Positions 11,160 through 22,521 of a stretch of 64,000 nt of DNA are shown piece by piece. The stretch covers positions 15,250,951 through 15,314,950 of the forward strand of contig NC_134949.1 of NCBI RefSeq assembly GCF_965638725.1. Direction: 5' to 3'. The first letter of the stretch is position 1. Every line of letters begins with the position of its first letter. Source of the stretch: Aptenodytes patagonicus. Its lineage: Eukaryota > Chordata > Aves > Sphenisciformes > Spheniscidae. The position numbers and the translations under genes are program-made. Below the pieces are notes generated by a model. That model was not told where the DNA came from, searched no databases, and was given only the letters and a program-made list of their open reading frames with translations.

Positions 11160-11184
11160 GGGGGGGGGGGGGGGGGGGGGGGGG
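11160..11184 (+). repeat. Poly(G) tract, 25 bases
   Basis: An uninterrupted run of 25 G lies on the plus strand (C on the CCDC71L sense strand). It is followed closely by a run of about a dozen A. It lies where the CCDC71L 3' UTR would be. Such runs are slippage-prone in cells and in sequencing, so the length may be inexact. Confidence 0.9.
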
Positions 11185-11222
11185 CAGGGAGGAAAAAAAA
11201 AAAAGCAAGAATCAGATGGTGC

Positions 11223-11228
11223 TTTATT
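11223..11228 (-). promoter_or_regulatory. Candidate poly(A) signal for CCDC71L
   Basis: AATAAA on the minus strand, about 400 nt after the CCDC71L stop. A T-rich stretch follows it. It is only one of several candidates, since another AATAAA occurs at 10804-10799. Confidence 0.35.
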
Positions 11229-11625
11229 ATACAAGCATGAAAGTAAGTTCCTTTGGAAAATAACTTCTTGGGTGGACTTCTGGACCAGTGAGGTAGCCCA
11301 ATGGGAGAGAAAAAAGTGGAAGTGGAACTTGGTCCCCACGCGCCCCCCTGCGCCCCGGCGGGGACGGGACGGGACAGGAGGCGACGCGGCCCAGCCGGGG
11401 GCGAGGCCAGGGCCCTGGCTGCGCGGCGGCCCGGCAGGCCGCCCCCCGTACGGCTGTGGGGCCCGGCCCCCGCCCGAGCGAGCCATAAGGTGCAGCAGCA
11501 GAACACGATCCAGACAAAAGCAATGTAAACAGGTGACTGATATCGGTCTCTTTGTCCGCACCGCGGCGAAGGTGAGGCGCCGGCCTTCCCCCCTCCCGGC
11601 GCGGGGAGAAGGGCCCCCCGCGGCC

Positions 11626-12564
<939 letters not shown>

Positions 12565-12627
12565 TCACTGCACCCCGCCGCCGGCGCGCCGGGTGGGGAG
12601 CGACGATCGATATCCTGCCGCCCGGCA

Positions 12628-12760
12628 CAAAATGGCGCTTTAAACTCCCAGGCGGGGACAGCGCGCCGGCCCGCCCTCCCTCCGCGCCTGGCGGTTGGCC
12701 CGTTTGAAACACGTCGGGCGGGCCAAGCCCCGCCCCCCGCGCGGTGGAGGCGGCCATTGG
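12628..12760 (-). promoter_or_regulatory. CCDC71L core promoter candidates
   Basis: About 160-290 bp upstream of the start codon are CAAAATGGCG at 12628-12637, a YY1-like motif, and ATTGG at 12756-12760. The latter is a CCAAT box on the gene's own strand and a typical NF-Y site for a CpG-island promoter. The transcription start is not determined. Confidence 0.4.
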
Positions 12761-13305
12761 GAGGGCGGCGGGCGCCCCGCGGGAGGCCGAGGTGGGGGCA
12801 CTGAGGGGGCTGCCGGAAGCTTCCTGCCCCGGGGCGGCGGGACGGGACGGGCCAGCCTGGGGTCACCTGCACGACCAGGGGACACCAACGGGGAACCTAG
12901 GACGCCACTCAGCCCCGTTTCCCCCCAGCTCCAGTAGGGCGACCTAGTTGGTGGCCCCTTCCTTCAGGGAACGGTGGGAGGCGCCCCCATGGCGGCGTAT
13001 CAGTGGGCCTGGCATGACTGCTGTGCCGTGTGCTGGCGTCGCGCTTTGCTGCAAGGATGAGGTTCTTCACAGGGCGGTGGGCAAAGATGGTTTCTTCGGT
13101 GAAATGTGTTCAAGTAAGGATTTGGTTGGATGCTTCAATGGGCAAGCTCCCCCAGAGGAAGAACAAAGGCTGAGTGAAACGACAAAAGTGGGTGAACAGA
13201 CATGATACAGTGAAGTCCGCCATACAATATTAAATACATCTGTCCTGTTGCAGAGGGCTTTTTTAACATGAACCTGTAGGCCACTCATTCAACAACATCG
13301 TAAGT

Positions 13306-14400
13306 CACAGAATCACAGAACAGTTGAGGTTGGAAGGGACTTCTGGAGGTCATCCTGTCCAACCTCCCTGCTCAGGCAGGGCTACCTAGAGCAGGTTGCC
13401 CAGGACCGAGTCTGGATGGCTTTTGAGTATCTACAAGGATGGAGACTCCTCTCTGGTGACCACTGATAGGACACAAAGAAATGGAACGAAGCTGCATCAG
13501 GGGAAGTTCAGGTTGAACATTAGGAAAAGGTTCTTCACTGGGAGGGTGCTCAGTCACTGGGAGAGGCTCCCCAGGGAAGAGGTCACGGCACCAAGCCTGT
13601 CGGAGTTCAAGGAGCGTCTCAATGATGCTCTTAGTCATATGGTTTAGTTTTAGGTAGTCCTGCGAGGAGCAAGGAGTTGGACTTGATGATCTGTACGGGT
13701 CCCTTCCAAATCAAGAAATTCTATGATTCCGCAACCCCTCTGGGCAACCTGCACCAGTGCTCAGTCACCCTCTCAGTGAAAAGGTGTTTCCTTGACGTTC
13801 AGAGGGAACCTCCTGTGTTTCAGTTTGTGCCTGTTGCCTCTGGTCCTGTCACTGGGCACCACTGAGAAGAGCCTGGCTCCGTCCTCTTTGCACACTACCT
13901 TCAGGTATTTATGCACATTGATGAGATCCCCCTGAGCCTTCTCTTCTCGAGGCTGAACAGTCCCAGCTCCCTCAGCCTTCCCTCATAGGAGAGATGCTCC
14001 AGTCCATTCATCATCTTCATGGCCCTTTGTTGGATTCTCTCCAGTATGTCCATCTGTCTCTCCTGTACTGGGGACCCCAGAACTGGACCCAGCATTCCAG
14101 CTGTGGCCTCACCAGCAGTGAATAAAGTGGAAGGATCACCTCCCTCAAGCTGCTGGTAGTACTTTGCCTAATGCAGCCCAGGATACTATTCGCCTTCTTT
14201 GCAGCAAGGGCATGTTGCTGGCTCACGTCCAACCTGGTGTCCCCCAGGTCCTCTTCTGCCAAGCTGCTTTCCATCTGGGTGGCCCCCCAGCGTGTACTGG
14301 TGCCTGCAGTTGTTCCTCCCCAGGTGCAAGACTTTGCACTTCTTGTTGAATTTCATGAGGTTCCTGTCAGCCCACTTCTCCAGCTTGTCGACACTGAAAT
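13306..14400 (-). mobile_element. Old CR1 LINE fragment, split by another CR1
   Basis: On the minus strand the CR1 3' end begins at about 13306 (CAGAATCACAGAAC repeat, then GAGGTTGGAAGGGACTTCTGG) and stops near 13450. It resumes at about 13731 (GGGCAACCTGCACCAGTG on the plus strand). From there it runs into the ORF2 C-terminus, with translated blocks such as [25 protein letters not shown] and [16 protein letters not shown]. The frame is broken. The copy is clearly older than the CR1 at 1051-3292. Confidence 0.85.
13452..13730 (+). mobile_element. CR1 LINE 3' fragment nested in an opposite CR1
   Basis: A plus-strand CR1 3' end of about 280 bp. The translated terminal RT-tail block shows TDRTQRNGTKL, GKFRLNIRKRFF, HWERLPREEV, then ALSHMV and a stop near 13647. 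After that come the CR1 3' UTR (GGACTTGATGATCTGTACGGGTCCCTTCC) and the end motif ATTCTATGATTCC. It interrupts the surrounding minus-strand CR1, so it inserted later. Confidence 0.85.
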
Positions 14401-14426
14401 ATTCACAGCATCATTGGGATTGGCTT

Positions 14427-14467
14427 CGTATCCCAACAAAGCGTATCCCAACAAAGCATATCCCAAA
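14427..14467 (+). repeat. 15-bp direct repeat, about 2.7 copies
   Basis: CGTATCCCAACAAAG occurs twice in tandem and is followed by a third, partial and changed copy (CATATCCCAAA). It lies at the 5' edge of the old CR1. It is probably a local slippage product. Confidence 0.75.
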
Positions 14468-16647
14468 TGAAATTGAAAAAAACTCAGTCTTTGCATTGGT
14501 TGAGCCCTTTGTGAGAGTCACCAGCTTGCTGAGTCCACAGCGCTGTTTCTTCCTGCATGGCACTGCGACGCTTGCAGCTTTATAGCACAATTTTGTCAGC
14601 TGTTGTGAAATCCCATGTCCCTCTAGACCATGCTTTCCGATACTTCAGAGATTGCTGTCACAGAGAGAGTGTCTTGTTACGTTCCTGGATTGTTTCAATT
14701 AAACCAGAGCTCTTTCCAGCACCCAGAACAGCAAGGTATCAGCAAGGGCAGAGGTGGTTTAACCTTTCCTACAAATCCTACTCGGGGTTTGATTAGACTT
14801 CTAACTAATTACTTTCTCTCAGCATCAGTAAAGGGCAAGGAATAACATTTTTCTTCACAGACAGTCTTTGTTCTGTAATTAATCTTTCAGTTTAGAATAG
14901 GGAAATCTTTTATTCTCAGCTCATCAAGAACCTAAATTGGAATGTCTAGAAAGCCAGTCAAATAAGAGGCAGAAATTATGCATAAGAAATTATTCCTTAC
15001 TGCCAGTGGAAATAAATGAATTTTCTTCAGTATAATTCGGCTTGTGTTCATGGGAAACTCAAGAATATTAATCCAAATAACCATTTAAAGTGGATATTAG
15101 CAAAGCTATTTTAAATCTTCATGGGGACAGTCTTGAGGTGCAGCCATATTCTAAACCAGCTTTATAAATGACCCATTTTTAAAAAAAACCTTTCCCAAAA
15201 CGATGGTGTTAGTGCCGTTTTTAATCGGATTCATTTCACAGCATACTTTTGAGCACAGTCATGCAGGCAGATTGATTTAACTGAGGCAAGTATCCTATAA
15301 TGCAGAGGATAAAAGCCTGGAGCTGGAAGTGTTAGGGCCAGGCATCCCTTGATCCAGCCGTGCTGCAGTTAGTCACATTCCGGCATATGAGTGCCCGGTT
15401 GCAGCCACGGGGTGACCGCAGCTTAGCAAGAGGCTCATCACCCGCTGGACCACAGGAGCTGAACTGTGCTCACGTTCTCAGTGGCGGGAGCTCCCACACT
15501 ATCAGATTCAGCAACTCGGCTGACAAGTGGGCCCTCATTAAACTGCAGAAACCCAATTGCTTATAATCATTGGCCATAACCTTTTTCCTGAAATTACAGA
15601 CATTTCTGGCATATGACTCAAAAGTCATTGAGACAGGGATAGGGAATTTTCAGCAAGTGGTAAATGAGTCACTGTAGCTACAAGTGAAAAGACAGATAGT
15701 ACATTTTTGTTAATCAGCATTTATTAATTATTTTTACTTTTTTGCTTCCAGTATGGACAATATCATTTTAAGACATAGGATGTAATCTCAGTTTTACAAC
15801 TTCGTTATGAGTTTTCTGCAGTGTAACACTCTCCTTTCAATACCTTACAAAGTCATCTCAAGAAAATCCACGGTAATTGGCTATCTTCCAGTAATTTACA
15901 ATAGCTCAGTACAGTAATAACAATGATAAAATTAATAATCCTTTGGAAGTGCATAGCTCTTCATTTTAATCGTACTACTGCTTATAAGCATTAATTATCA
16001 CTCACGGCACTCCTGAGTTATGTAAGTAAATACTGCCTTTCTTTAACAGATGAATAAAATGGAGAAGTGTATTAAAATGGCTTGACTAAGAAGTATAGAC
16101 TCAATGACTTAATTTTCTGTAGATCTTAATTTCTAACATTATTCTAAAAATACAGTGAATGTCTACATTGGAACAGAGGAGAAAAAAAAAATCTGTAATC
16201 TTTGTTCCCAATTATTTGTTAGAATTTCTTTTCTTTATAGAATTCTTCAGAAGGGGGGGCAAAGTACCAGTTGACAAATTACTGCAGGGACACTTTATTT
16301 TCTTAAATAATTCCTGCCTAGTACCAAAAAACCACTGGTAACTGCTAATTATTTTAACTGCTAAAAATGTTATCTGTACATATGATCACATCGAGTTTTG
16401 AGTCCTGCTGATAAACCCTAAAATTCTGGATATTAAGTCACACCACTTCTGCTGCTGGGGCTTTTCCTCCAGCATACTCATGCTCTTCTACCCAGATTAG
16501 CAAGGACAGTCTTACTGTCCAATGCCTTTAAAGATAACCACTCTTTTCTAATATCTTTACCTCTGCTGTTGAGAGGTTGCATTAACTGGCAGCCTGCTTC
16601 GGTTAGTTTGCTTCCTCAATGTCTTTAGCATACTTTCAGGAAAGTTT
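14468..16647. other. Intergenic, no recognised gene
   Basis: AT-rich sequence without a convincing frame, repeat or RNA gene. Short frames show no family motifs. Confidence 0.6.
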
Positions 16648-16652
16648 GCATG

Positions 16653-17197
16653 TGTTCTGGTTTCAGCTGGGATAGAGTTAATTTTCTCCCTAGTAGCTGG
16701 TACAGTGCTGTGTTTTGGATTTAGGGTGAGAACAAAGTTGATAACACACCGATGTTTTAGTTGTTGCTGAGCAGTGCTTACACTAGTCAAGGACTTTTCA
16801 GCTTCCCGTGCTCTACCGACTGAGAAGGCTGGAGGTGCACAAGAAGCTGGGAGGGGGCACAGCCAGGACAGCTGACCCCAACTGGCCAAAGGGACATTCC
16901 ATACCATGTGACATCATGCTCAGTACATAAACTGGGGAAAGCTGGCCGGGGGGGCCGCTGCTCGGGGACTGGCTGGGCATCGGTCGGCGGGTGGTGAGCA
17001 ATTGCATTGTGCATCACTTGCATTGTATATTATTATTATTATTATTTTATTTTATTTCAATTATTAAACTGTTTTTATCTCAACCCACGAGTTTTCTCAC
17101 TTCTACTCTTCCAATTCTCTCCCCATCCCACCGGGGTCAGGGGAGTCAGCGAGCAGCTGTGTGGTGCTCAGTTGCTGGCTGAGGTTAAACCATGACA
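16653..17197 (+). mobile_element. Provirus C 5' LTR
   Basis: TGTTCTGG...CATGACA, 545 bp. It carries an ATTAAA poly(A) signal near 17064 and a short ATT repeat just before it. The central part, with CCGGGGGGGCCGCTGCTCGGGG, is not shared with the LTRs at 4033, 6639, 61316 or 62262, so this is a different LTR subfamily joined to common ends. Bases 16737-17021 are identical to the 3' LTR while both flanks differ by about 10%. Confidence 0.92.
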
Positions 17198-17205
17198 GTC
17201 CTTTT

Positions 17206-17223
17206 TGGTGCCCAATGTGGGGC
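17206..17223 (+). other. Provirus C primer-binding site
   Basis: TGGTGCCCAATGTGGGGC lies 8 nt after the LTR end, behind the same GTCCTTTT spacer as in proviruses A and B. It resembles, imperfectly, a tRNA-Lys(1,2) PBS. Confidence 0.65.
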
Positions 17224-17287
17224 ATGAAAGGTTTGAGATAACAACAGATTAACCAGAGTGCGTTAAGGAATTTATATCTGTTAATAG

Positions 17288-18355
17288 TTGCAGGTCATAA
17301 TATTGTTTCGCCTGTTCTTGATATTAGTTTATCTGATCTGCATCATGCTCTTTTTTTTGCTGTACATGTTAAAGATTAGTGTTGGGTTTTGCAGTTTGCT
17401 GTGGTCTGCAGTGATTAGTGATGTTTTGCCTGGGAGGTTTGTAATTAAAACACTGGCCTTGAGCTTAATCTGGTATTTCAGCTTTGTACTGAAGCCATTA
17501 CTGTACTTCGGGTACCACTTTGTGGAGGCAATTAGCAATTATAGTTCCTCCTCTGAGAGGTTTTTTGTGGAGGAAATACAGAATGGCAGCATCGCTACCT
17601 TCTTCTATGATGTTTCCTCCTTCATTACAGTAACTTTTCAGTATCTTGAACATCCTTGGGTAGTTGAGATACTTCTGTTGGTATATCTTGGGAATATTGT
17701 TTCAGTTTTGTCTAAGGTTAATAAGCAATTTAAGAATATCCTCCAGAGATCTGCCCCAAGGCTGGATAGTTATGAGTGGCAGGGTGTGTGGGACAAGATG
17801 GGCAAGTACCTAGGCCAATGGGCACCCCCAATGTTTTGGAACTTCACCCCTGAGCAAGTGCAGAATCCTGAAAAATTAGTAGAATATTTGGACAAAGTAT
17901 GCTGTCACCCTGGCAACTCCAGAGAGACACAGATCACTGCAATGTGCTGGGGCCTGGCCCATGCCTACCGAGCCCTGTTCAACACTATTCAGTACCCTCA
18001 AGGGGAAGAGAAGGTCTCTGGATCTAACAATAAAGCGACAGGCCCTGCGGCCACTCTGACCCCGGCGACAGGCCCTGCGGCCACTCCAACCCCGGCGACA
18101 GGCTCTGCGACTGAACCACAGAACCAGCTTGTGCCAATATCAGTCGCCCCTGTACACAAGAAGAAATTTTGGAAGTGGAAGTCGGCTCGTTTAGTAAGGG
18201 AGGAAGAAGCTTCTTCTAAAAGGGAGCCGGAGGAAGAAGTGTACGAGGCAGACTACCCTGGAGAAGGGCCATCACGAGAACAGGAGGAGGAGAGCCGGCC
18301 GCTGCTCGGGGAGGAAGAAGAGGAAGAACTCATAAACGAGGCAGTGACCACCTGA
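17288..18355 (+). CDS. Provirus C gag, N-terminal ORF with hydrophobic leader
   Basis: An unbroken 355-codon frame. Residues about 1-75 hold several long hydrophobic stretches (for example LFLILVYLICIMLFFLLYML), and another lies near 120-140 (VEILLLVYLGNIV). The pattern resembles a multi-pass membrane protein. After this comes a block shared with provirus A (SYEWQGVWDKMGKYLG, then WNFTPEQ and MCWGLAHAY). Next is a 10-residue tandem repeat (ATGPAATLTP-type), then a Lys-rich and finally a very acidic tail. The frame ends in a stop, but the capsid-like sequence continues in the same frame farther on. I infer that it is the front part of Gag. A membrane-like Gag start is not typical of retroviruses, and its function is unknown. 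Confidence 0.65.
   Translation: MQVIILFRLFLILVYLICIMLFFLLYMLKISVGFCSLLWSAVISDVLPGRFVIKTLALSLIWYFSFVLKPLLYFGYHFVEAISNYSSSSERFFVEEIQNGSIATFFYDVSSFITVTFQYLEHPWVVEILLLVYLGNIVSVLSKVNKQFKNILQRSAPRLDSYEWQGVWDKMGKYLGQWAPPMFWNFTPEQVQNPEKLVEYLDKVCCHPGNSRETQITAMCWGLAHAYRALFNTIQYPQGEEKVSGSNNKATGPAATLTPATGPAATPTPATGSATEPQNQLVPISVAPVHKKKFWKWKSARLVREEEASSKREPEEEVYEADYPGEGPSREQEEESRPLLGEEEEEELINEAVTT
18035..18110 (+). repeat. 30-bp in-frame tandem repeat in gag
   Basis: Units begin at 18035, 18065 and 18095 (GCGACAGGCCCTGCGGCCACT and close variants; the last copy is partial). They encode a ten-residue Ala/Thr/Pro repeat. Provirus A has a different, 39-bp repeat at the corresponding place. Confidence 0.85.
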
Positions 18356-19310
18356 TCTCTATCCCTGAGTGAGCTGTGAGATATATGAAAAGATTTCAGC
18401 CATCGTCCAGGCAAGCATATTGTGACCTGGCTGCTCCGATGCTGGGATAATGGAGCCAGTAGCCTGGAATTAGAGGGTAGGGAAGCCAAGCAGCTGGGAT
18501 CCCTTTCTAGGGAAGGGGGCATTGACAAAGCGTTTGGAAAAGGGACACAAATCCTCAGCCTTTGGAGGTGACTCCTGTCAAGCGTGAAGGAAAGGTATCC
18601 CTTCAAGGAGGATGTTGTATGTCACCCAGGCAAGTGGACCACCATGGAGAGAGGTATCCAGTTTCTGAGGGAATTAGCCGTGCTGGAGGTGATTTATGGT
18701 GAACAACGAGCAGTTATCCAAAGATCCAGATGAAGTCAAGTACACACGACCCATGTGGCAGAAGTTTGTACAGAGCGCACCATCGTCATATGCCAACTCA
18801 TTGGCAGTAATGACCTGGAAAGATGGAGAGGGACAAATGGTGGATGAATTGGCTGGCCAACTCCGGCAATACAAAGAAAGTCTCTCTTCCTCCCTCGTCT
18901 CAGCTGTGGAGAAACTGTCCCAGGAGGTCCAGCAACTCAAAGAGGATAGGTCCTACTCCCCACCTGTACAGACCAGTATCTCAGCTATTAAGCGTCAGTG
19001 TTCTTTTGCTCAAGAGAGAGGATATAAAGGGTACACACCACAGGGCACCCTATGGTTTTACCTGTGTGACCACAGAGAGGAAATAAGGAAGTGGGATAGA
19101 AAACCTACCTCAGCCCTAGAGGCACGGGTACATGAGTTGCAAGGAAAAACAATCACAAAAGGGGGTTCTTCCAGGAAAATTGCTGCTCCAGTTTCTAGCG
19201 GGCAGTTCCCCAGACAGAGTAGAAAAGCTGATCCTACTTCTGATCTTAATGAAGAGACTTCTGACTCGTATTTACAGGAAATGAGTAACGAATACTATGA
19301 CCAGGACTAG
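18356..19310 (+). pseudogene. Provirus C gag, capsid-like C-terminal part
   Basis: Capsid-like sequence begins near 18584 (KERYPFKED, then LRELAVLEVIY) in the same frame as the hydrophobic ORF. Near 18690-18710, compared with provirus A, about two bases are missing. The frame therefore moves to the one carrying KDPDEVKYTRPMWQKF, SAPSSYANSLAVM, a predicted helical QLRQYKESLSSSL-type stretch and LWFYLCDHREEIRKW. It ends with the amber codon at 19308-19310. No zinc knuckle is visible. The stop at 18353-18355 and the frameshift make gag defective as it stands. Confidence 0.75.
19308..19310 (+). other. In-frame amber codon between gag and pol
   Basis: Gag ends ...GAC CAG GAC TAG and the next codons AGG GGC CCT continue in the same frame without another stop into the protease. 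GAC UAG followed by a purine is the arrangement known from gammaretroviral readthrough sites. Readthrough here is inferred from frame alone. Confidence 0.5.
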
Positions 19311-19829
19311 AGGGGCCCTGCCTCCAGCCAGGTGGAGAAAAGGGACAACCAGGTTTACTGGACTGTGTGGATTCGGTGGCCTGGCACATCAGACCCACAG
19401 GAGTATAAGGCTCTAGTAGACACCGGTGCACAGTGTACCCTAATGCCATCAAGCTATAAAGGGGCAGAACCCATCTGTATTTCTGGGGTGACGGGGGGAT
19501 CCCAACAGCTAACTGTATTGGAAGCCGAAGTAAGTCTAACTGGGAATGAGTGGCAAAAGCACCCCATTGTGACTGGCCCAGATGCTCCGTGCATCCTTGG
19601 CATAGACTACCTCAGGAGAGGGTATTTCAAGGACCCAAAAGGGTACCGGTGGGCTTTTGGTATAGCTGCCTTGAAGATGGAAGAAATTAAACAGCTGTCT
19701 ACCTTGCCTGGTCTCTTGGAGGACCCTTCTGTTGTGGGGTTCCTGAAGGTCAACCTGAAGACCAACAGGTGCCAGTCATCACCACAATGGTGCACCGGCA
19801 GCAATATCACACCAACTGAGACTCCCTGA
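19311..19829 (+). pseudogene. Provirus C protease region
   Basis: This is the same frame as the end of gag. The retroviral aspartic-protease active site is at 19419-19430 (LVDTGAQCT). Downstream, ILGIDYL is the usual second landmark of such proteases. The frame ends at a stop at 19827-19829. By comparison with the RT frame, a frameshift has occurred shortly before that, so the original protein ran on in another frame. An aspartic protease would cleave Gag-Pol; this copy cannot make a complete polyprotein. Confidence 0.85.
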
Positions 19830-20485
19830 TTCCCATCCATAAGCTGATTCGTCGACTGCAGAGCCAAGGAGTGATCAGCAAGACTCGCTCACCCTTTGGT
19901 GACTGACCCCACAGTCCCATATGGCCAATGCAAAAGTCTAATGGAGAATGGAGACTAACAGTAGACTATCGTAGCCTGAATGAAGTCATGCCGCCGCTGA
20001 GTGGTGCCGTGCCGGACATGCTAGAACTTCAATATGAATTGGAATCAAAGGCAGCCAAGTGGTATGCCACAGTTGATATTGCTAATGCATTTTTCTCAAT
20101 CCCTTTGGCAGCAGAGTGCAGGCCACAATTTGCTTTCACTTGGAGGGGCGTCCAGTACACCTGGAACCGACTGCCCCAGGGGTGGAAACACAGCCCTACC
20201 ATTTGCCATGGACTGATCCAGACTGCACTAGAACAGGGTGAAGCTCCAGAACACCTGCAATACATTGACGACATCATCGTGTGGGGCAACACAGCAGGAG
20301 AAGTTTTTGAAAAAGGGAAGGAAATAGTCCAAATCCTTCTGAAAGGCGGTTTTGCCATAAAACAAAGTAAAGTCAAGGGACCTGCACAGGAGATCCAGTT
20401 TTTAGGAATAAAATGGCAAGATAGTCATCGTCAAATCCAAATGTATGTGATCAACAAAATAACAGCCATGTCTCCACCAACGTGA
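19830..20485 (+). pseudogene. Provirus C reverse transcriptase
   Basis: The frame is open from about 19906 (after two stops in the linker) to a TGA at 20483-20485. Visible RT landmarks in order are WRLTVDYRSLN, ATVDIANAFFSIPL (first catalytic Asp), FAFTWRGVQYTWNRLPQGWKHSP split over the palm, and YIDD at 20261-20272 (catalytic Asp pair). Then come GFAIKQSKV and FLGIKW. YIDD fits class III and other ERVs. The terminal TGA lies in an ACG TGA GGA context and looks like a CGA-to-TGA decay mutation, because the same frame goes straight on into the RT connection region. Confidence 0.9.
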
Positions 20486-21877
20486 GGAGACATCCTTTCC
20501 AAAAAGGAAACGCAAGCTTTCTTAGGCGTCGTGGGTTTTTGGAGAATGCATATTCCAAATTACAGTCTGATTGTAAACCCTCTCTATCAAGTGACCCGAA
20601 AGAAGAACAATTTCAAATGGGGCCCTGAGCAACGACAAGCTTTTGAACAAATTAAAGAGGAGATAGTTCATGCAGTAGCCCTGGGGCCAGTCCGGGCAGG
20701 GCAAGATGTAAAAAATGTGCTCTACACCGCAGCCGGGGAGAATGGCCCTACCTGGAGCCTCTGGCAGAAAGCACCAGGGGAGACTCAAGGTCAACCCCTA
20801 GAGTTTTGGAGTTGGGGATACACAGGATCCAAGGCCCGCTATACTCCAACTGAAAAAGAGATATTGGCAGCATATGAAGGGGTTCGAGCTGCTTCGGAAG
20901 TGATCGGCACTGAAGCACAGCTCCTCCTGGCACCCCGACTGCTGGTGCTGGGCTGGATGTTCAGAGGGAGGGTCCCCTGTACACATCATGCAACTGATGC
21001 TACGTGGAGTAAGTGGGTCACACTGATCACACAATGGGCTCGAATAGGAAACCCCAGTCGCCCAGGAATCCTGGAAGTGATCATGGACTGGCCAGAAGGC
21101 AAAGATTTCGGGATATTGTCAGAGGAGGAGGTCACGCATGCTGAGGAGGCCCCAATGTATAATGAACTACCAGAAAATGAGAAGCAATATGCTCTGTTCA
21201 CTGATGGGTCCTGTCGTATTGTGGGAAAGCATCGGAGGTGGAAAGCTGCTGTATGGAGTCCTATGCGACAAGTTGTAGAAACTGCTGAAGGAGAAGGTGA
21301 ATCGAGCCAATTTGCAGAAGTGAAGGCCATCCAGCTGGCTTTAGACATTGCTGACCGAGAAAAGTGGCCAGTGCTCTATCTCTATACTGACTCATGGATG
21401 GTGGCAAATGCCCTGTGGGGGTGGTTGCAGCAATGGAAGCAGAGCAACTGGCAGCACAGAGGCAAACCCATCTGGGCTGCCGCATTGTGGCAAGATATTG
21501 CTGCCCGGGTGGAGAACCTGGTTGTAAAAGTCCGTCGCGTAGATGCTCACATACCCAAGAGTCGGGCCACTGAAGAACATCAAAACAACCAGCAGGTGGA
21601 TCAGGCTGCTAAGATTGAAGTGGCTCAGGTGGATCTGGACTGGCAACATAAGGGTGAATTATTTATAGCTCAATGGGCCCGTGACACCTCAGGCCACCAA
21701 GGAAGAGATGCAACATATAGATGGGCTCGTGATCGAGGGGTGGACTTGACCATGGACACTATTGCACAGGTTATCCATGAATGCGAAACATGCGCTGCAA
21801 TCAAGCAAGCCAAGTGGTTAAAGCCTCTTTGGTATGGAGGACGATGGCTGAAATATAAATATGGGGAGGCCTGGTAG
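20486..21877 (+). pseudogene. Provirus C RT connection, RNase H and integrase N-terminus
   Basis: The same frame as RT after one stop. The thumb/connection part comes first (AFLGVVGFWRMHIPNYS, then KWGPEQRQAFEQIK). RNase H follows, with FTDGSCR (first Asp, near 21200), AEVKAIQLAL (Glu), YTDSWMVANAL (Asp) and VRRVDAH. The integrase zinc-binding region comes next: SGHQGRD and HECETC keep one His and the Cys pair, and the upstream His of the usual pair seems to be replaced (WARDTSGH). A TAG ends the frame right at the start of the integrase core. Confidence 0.88.
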
Positions 21878-22521
21878 ATTGATTATATCACACTCCCACA
21901 AACCCGCCAAGGCAAGCGCCACGTGCTTACAATGGTGGAAGCAACCACTGGATGGCTGGAAACATATCCCATGCCCCATGCCACCGCCCGGAACACTATC
22001 CTGGGCCTTGAAAAGCAAGTCCTATGGCAACATGGCACCCCAGAAAGAATTGAGTCAGACAACATTTCCAAAAGAACCTCATAGACACCTGGGCCAAAGA
22101 GCACGGCATCGAGTGGGTGTATCACATCCCCTATCATGCACCAGCCTCTGGGAAAATTGAACAATACAATGGACTGTTACAGACTACGCTGAGAGCAATG
22201 GGTGCTGGGACGTTCAAACATTGGGATACGCATTTAGCAAAGGCCACCTGGTTAGTCAACACTCGGGGATCTGCCAATCGAGCTGGCCCTGCCCAGTCAG
22301 AACTTTTACGTACTGTAGATGGGAATAAAGTCCCTGTAGTGCACATAAAAAATATGTTGGGGAAAACAGTTTGGGTTATTCCTGTTTCAGGCAAAGGCAA
22401 ACCCATCCGTGAGATTGCTTTTGCTCAAGGACCTGGGTGCACTTGGTGGATAATGCGGAAGGATGGGGAAGTCCGATGTGTACCTCAAGGGGATTTGATT
22501 TTGGGTGAGAATAGCCAATGA
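21878..22521 (+). pseudogene. Provirus C integrase core and C-terminus
   Basis: The catalytic core continues after the TAG in the same frame (QGKRHVLTMVEATTGW, then TPERIESDN with the second Asp). A frameshift near 22070-22110 moves it into another frame carrying PYHAPASGKIEQYNGL, with the catalytic Glu. Together these are the D,D-35-E landmarks of retroviral integrase, in broken form. A C-terminal part follows (PVHIKN-like basic region, GCTWWIM, VPQGDLIL) and ends at 22519-22521. No dUTPase or env frame follows. Confidence 0.85.
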
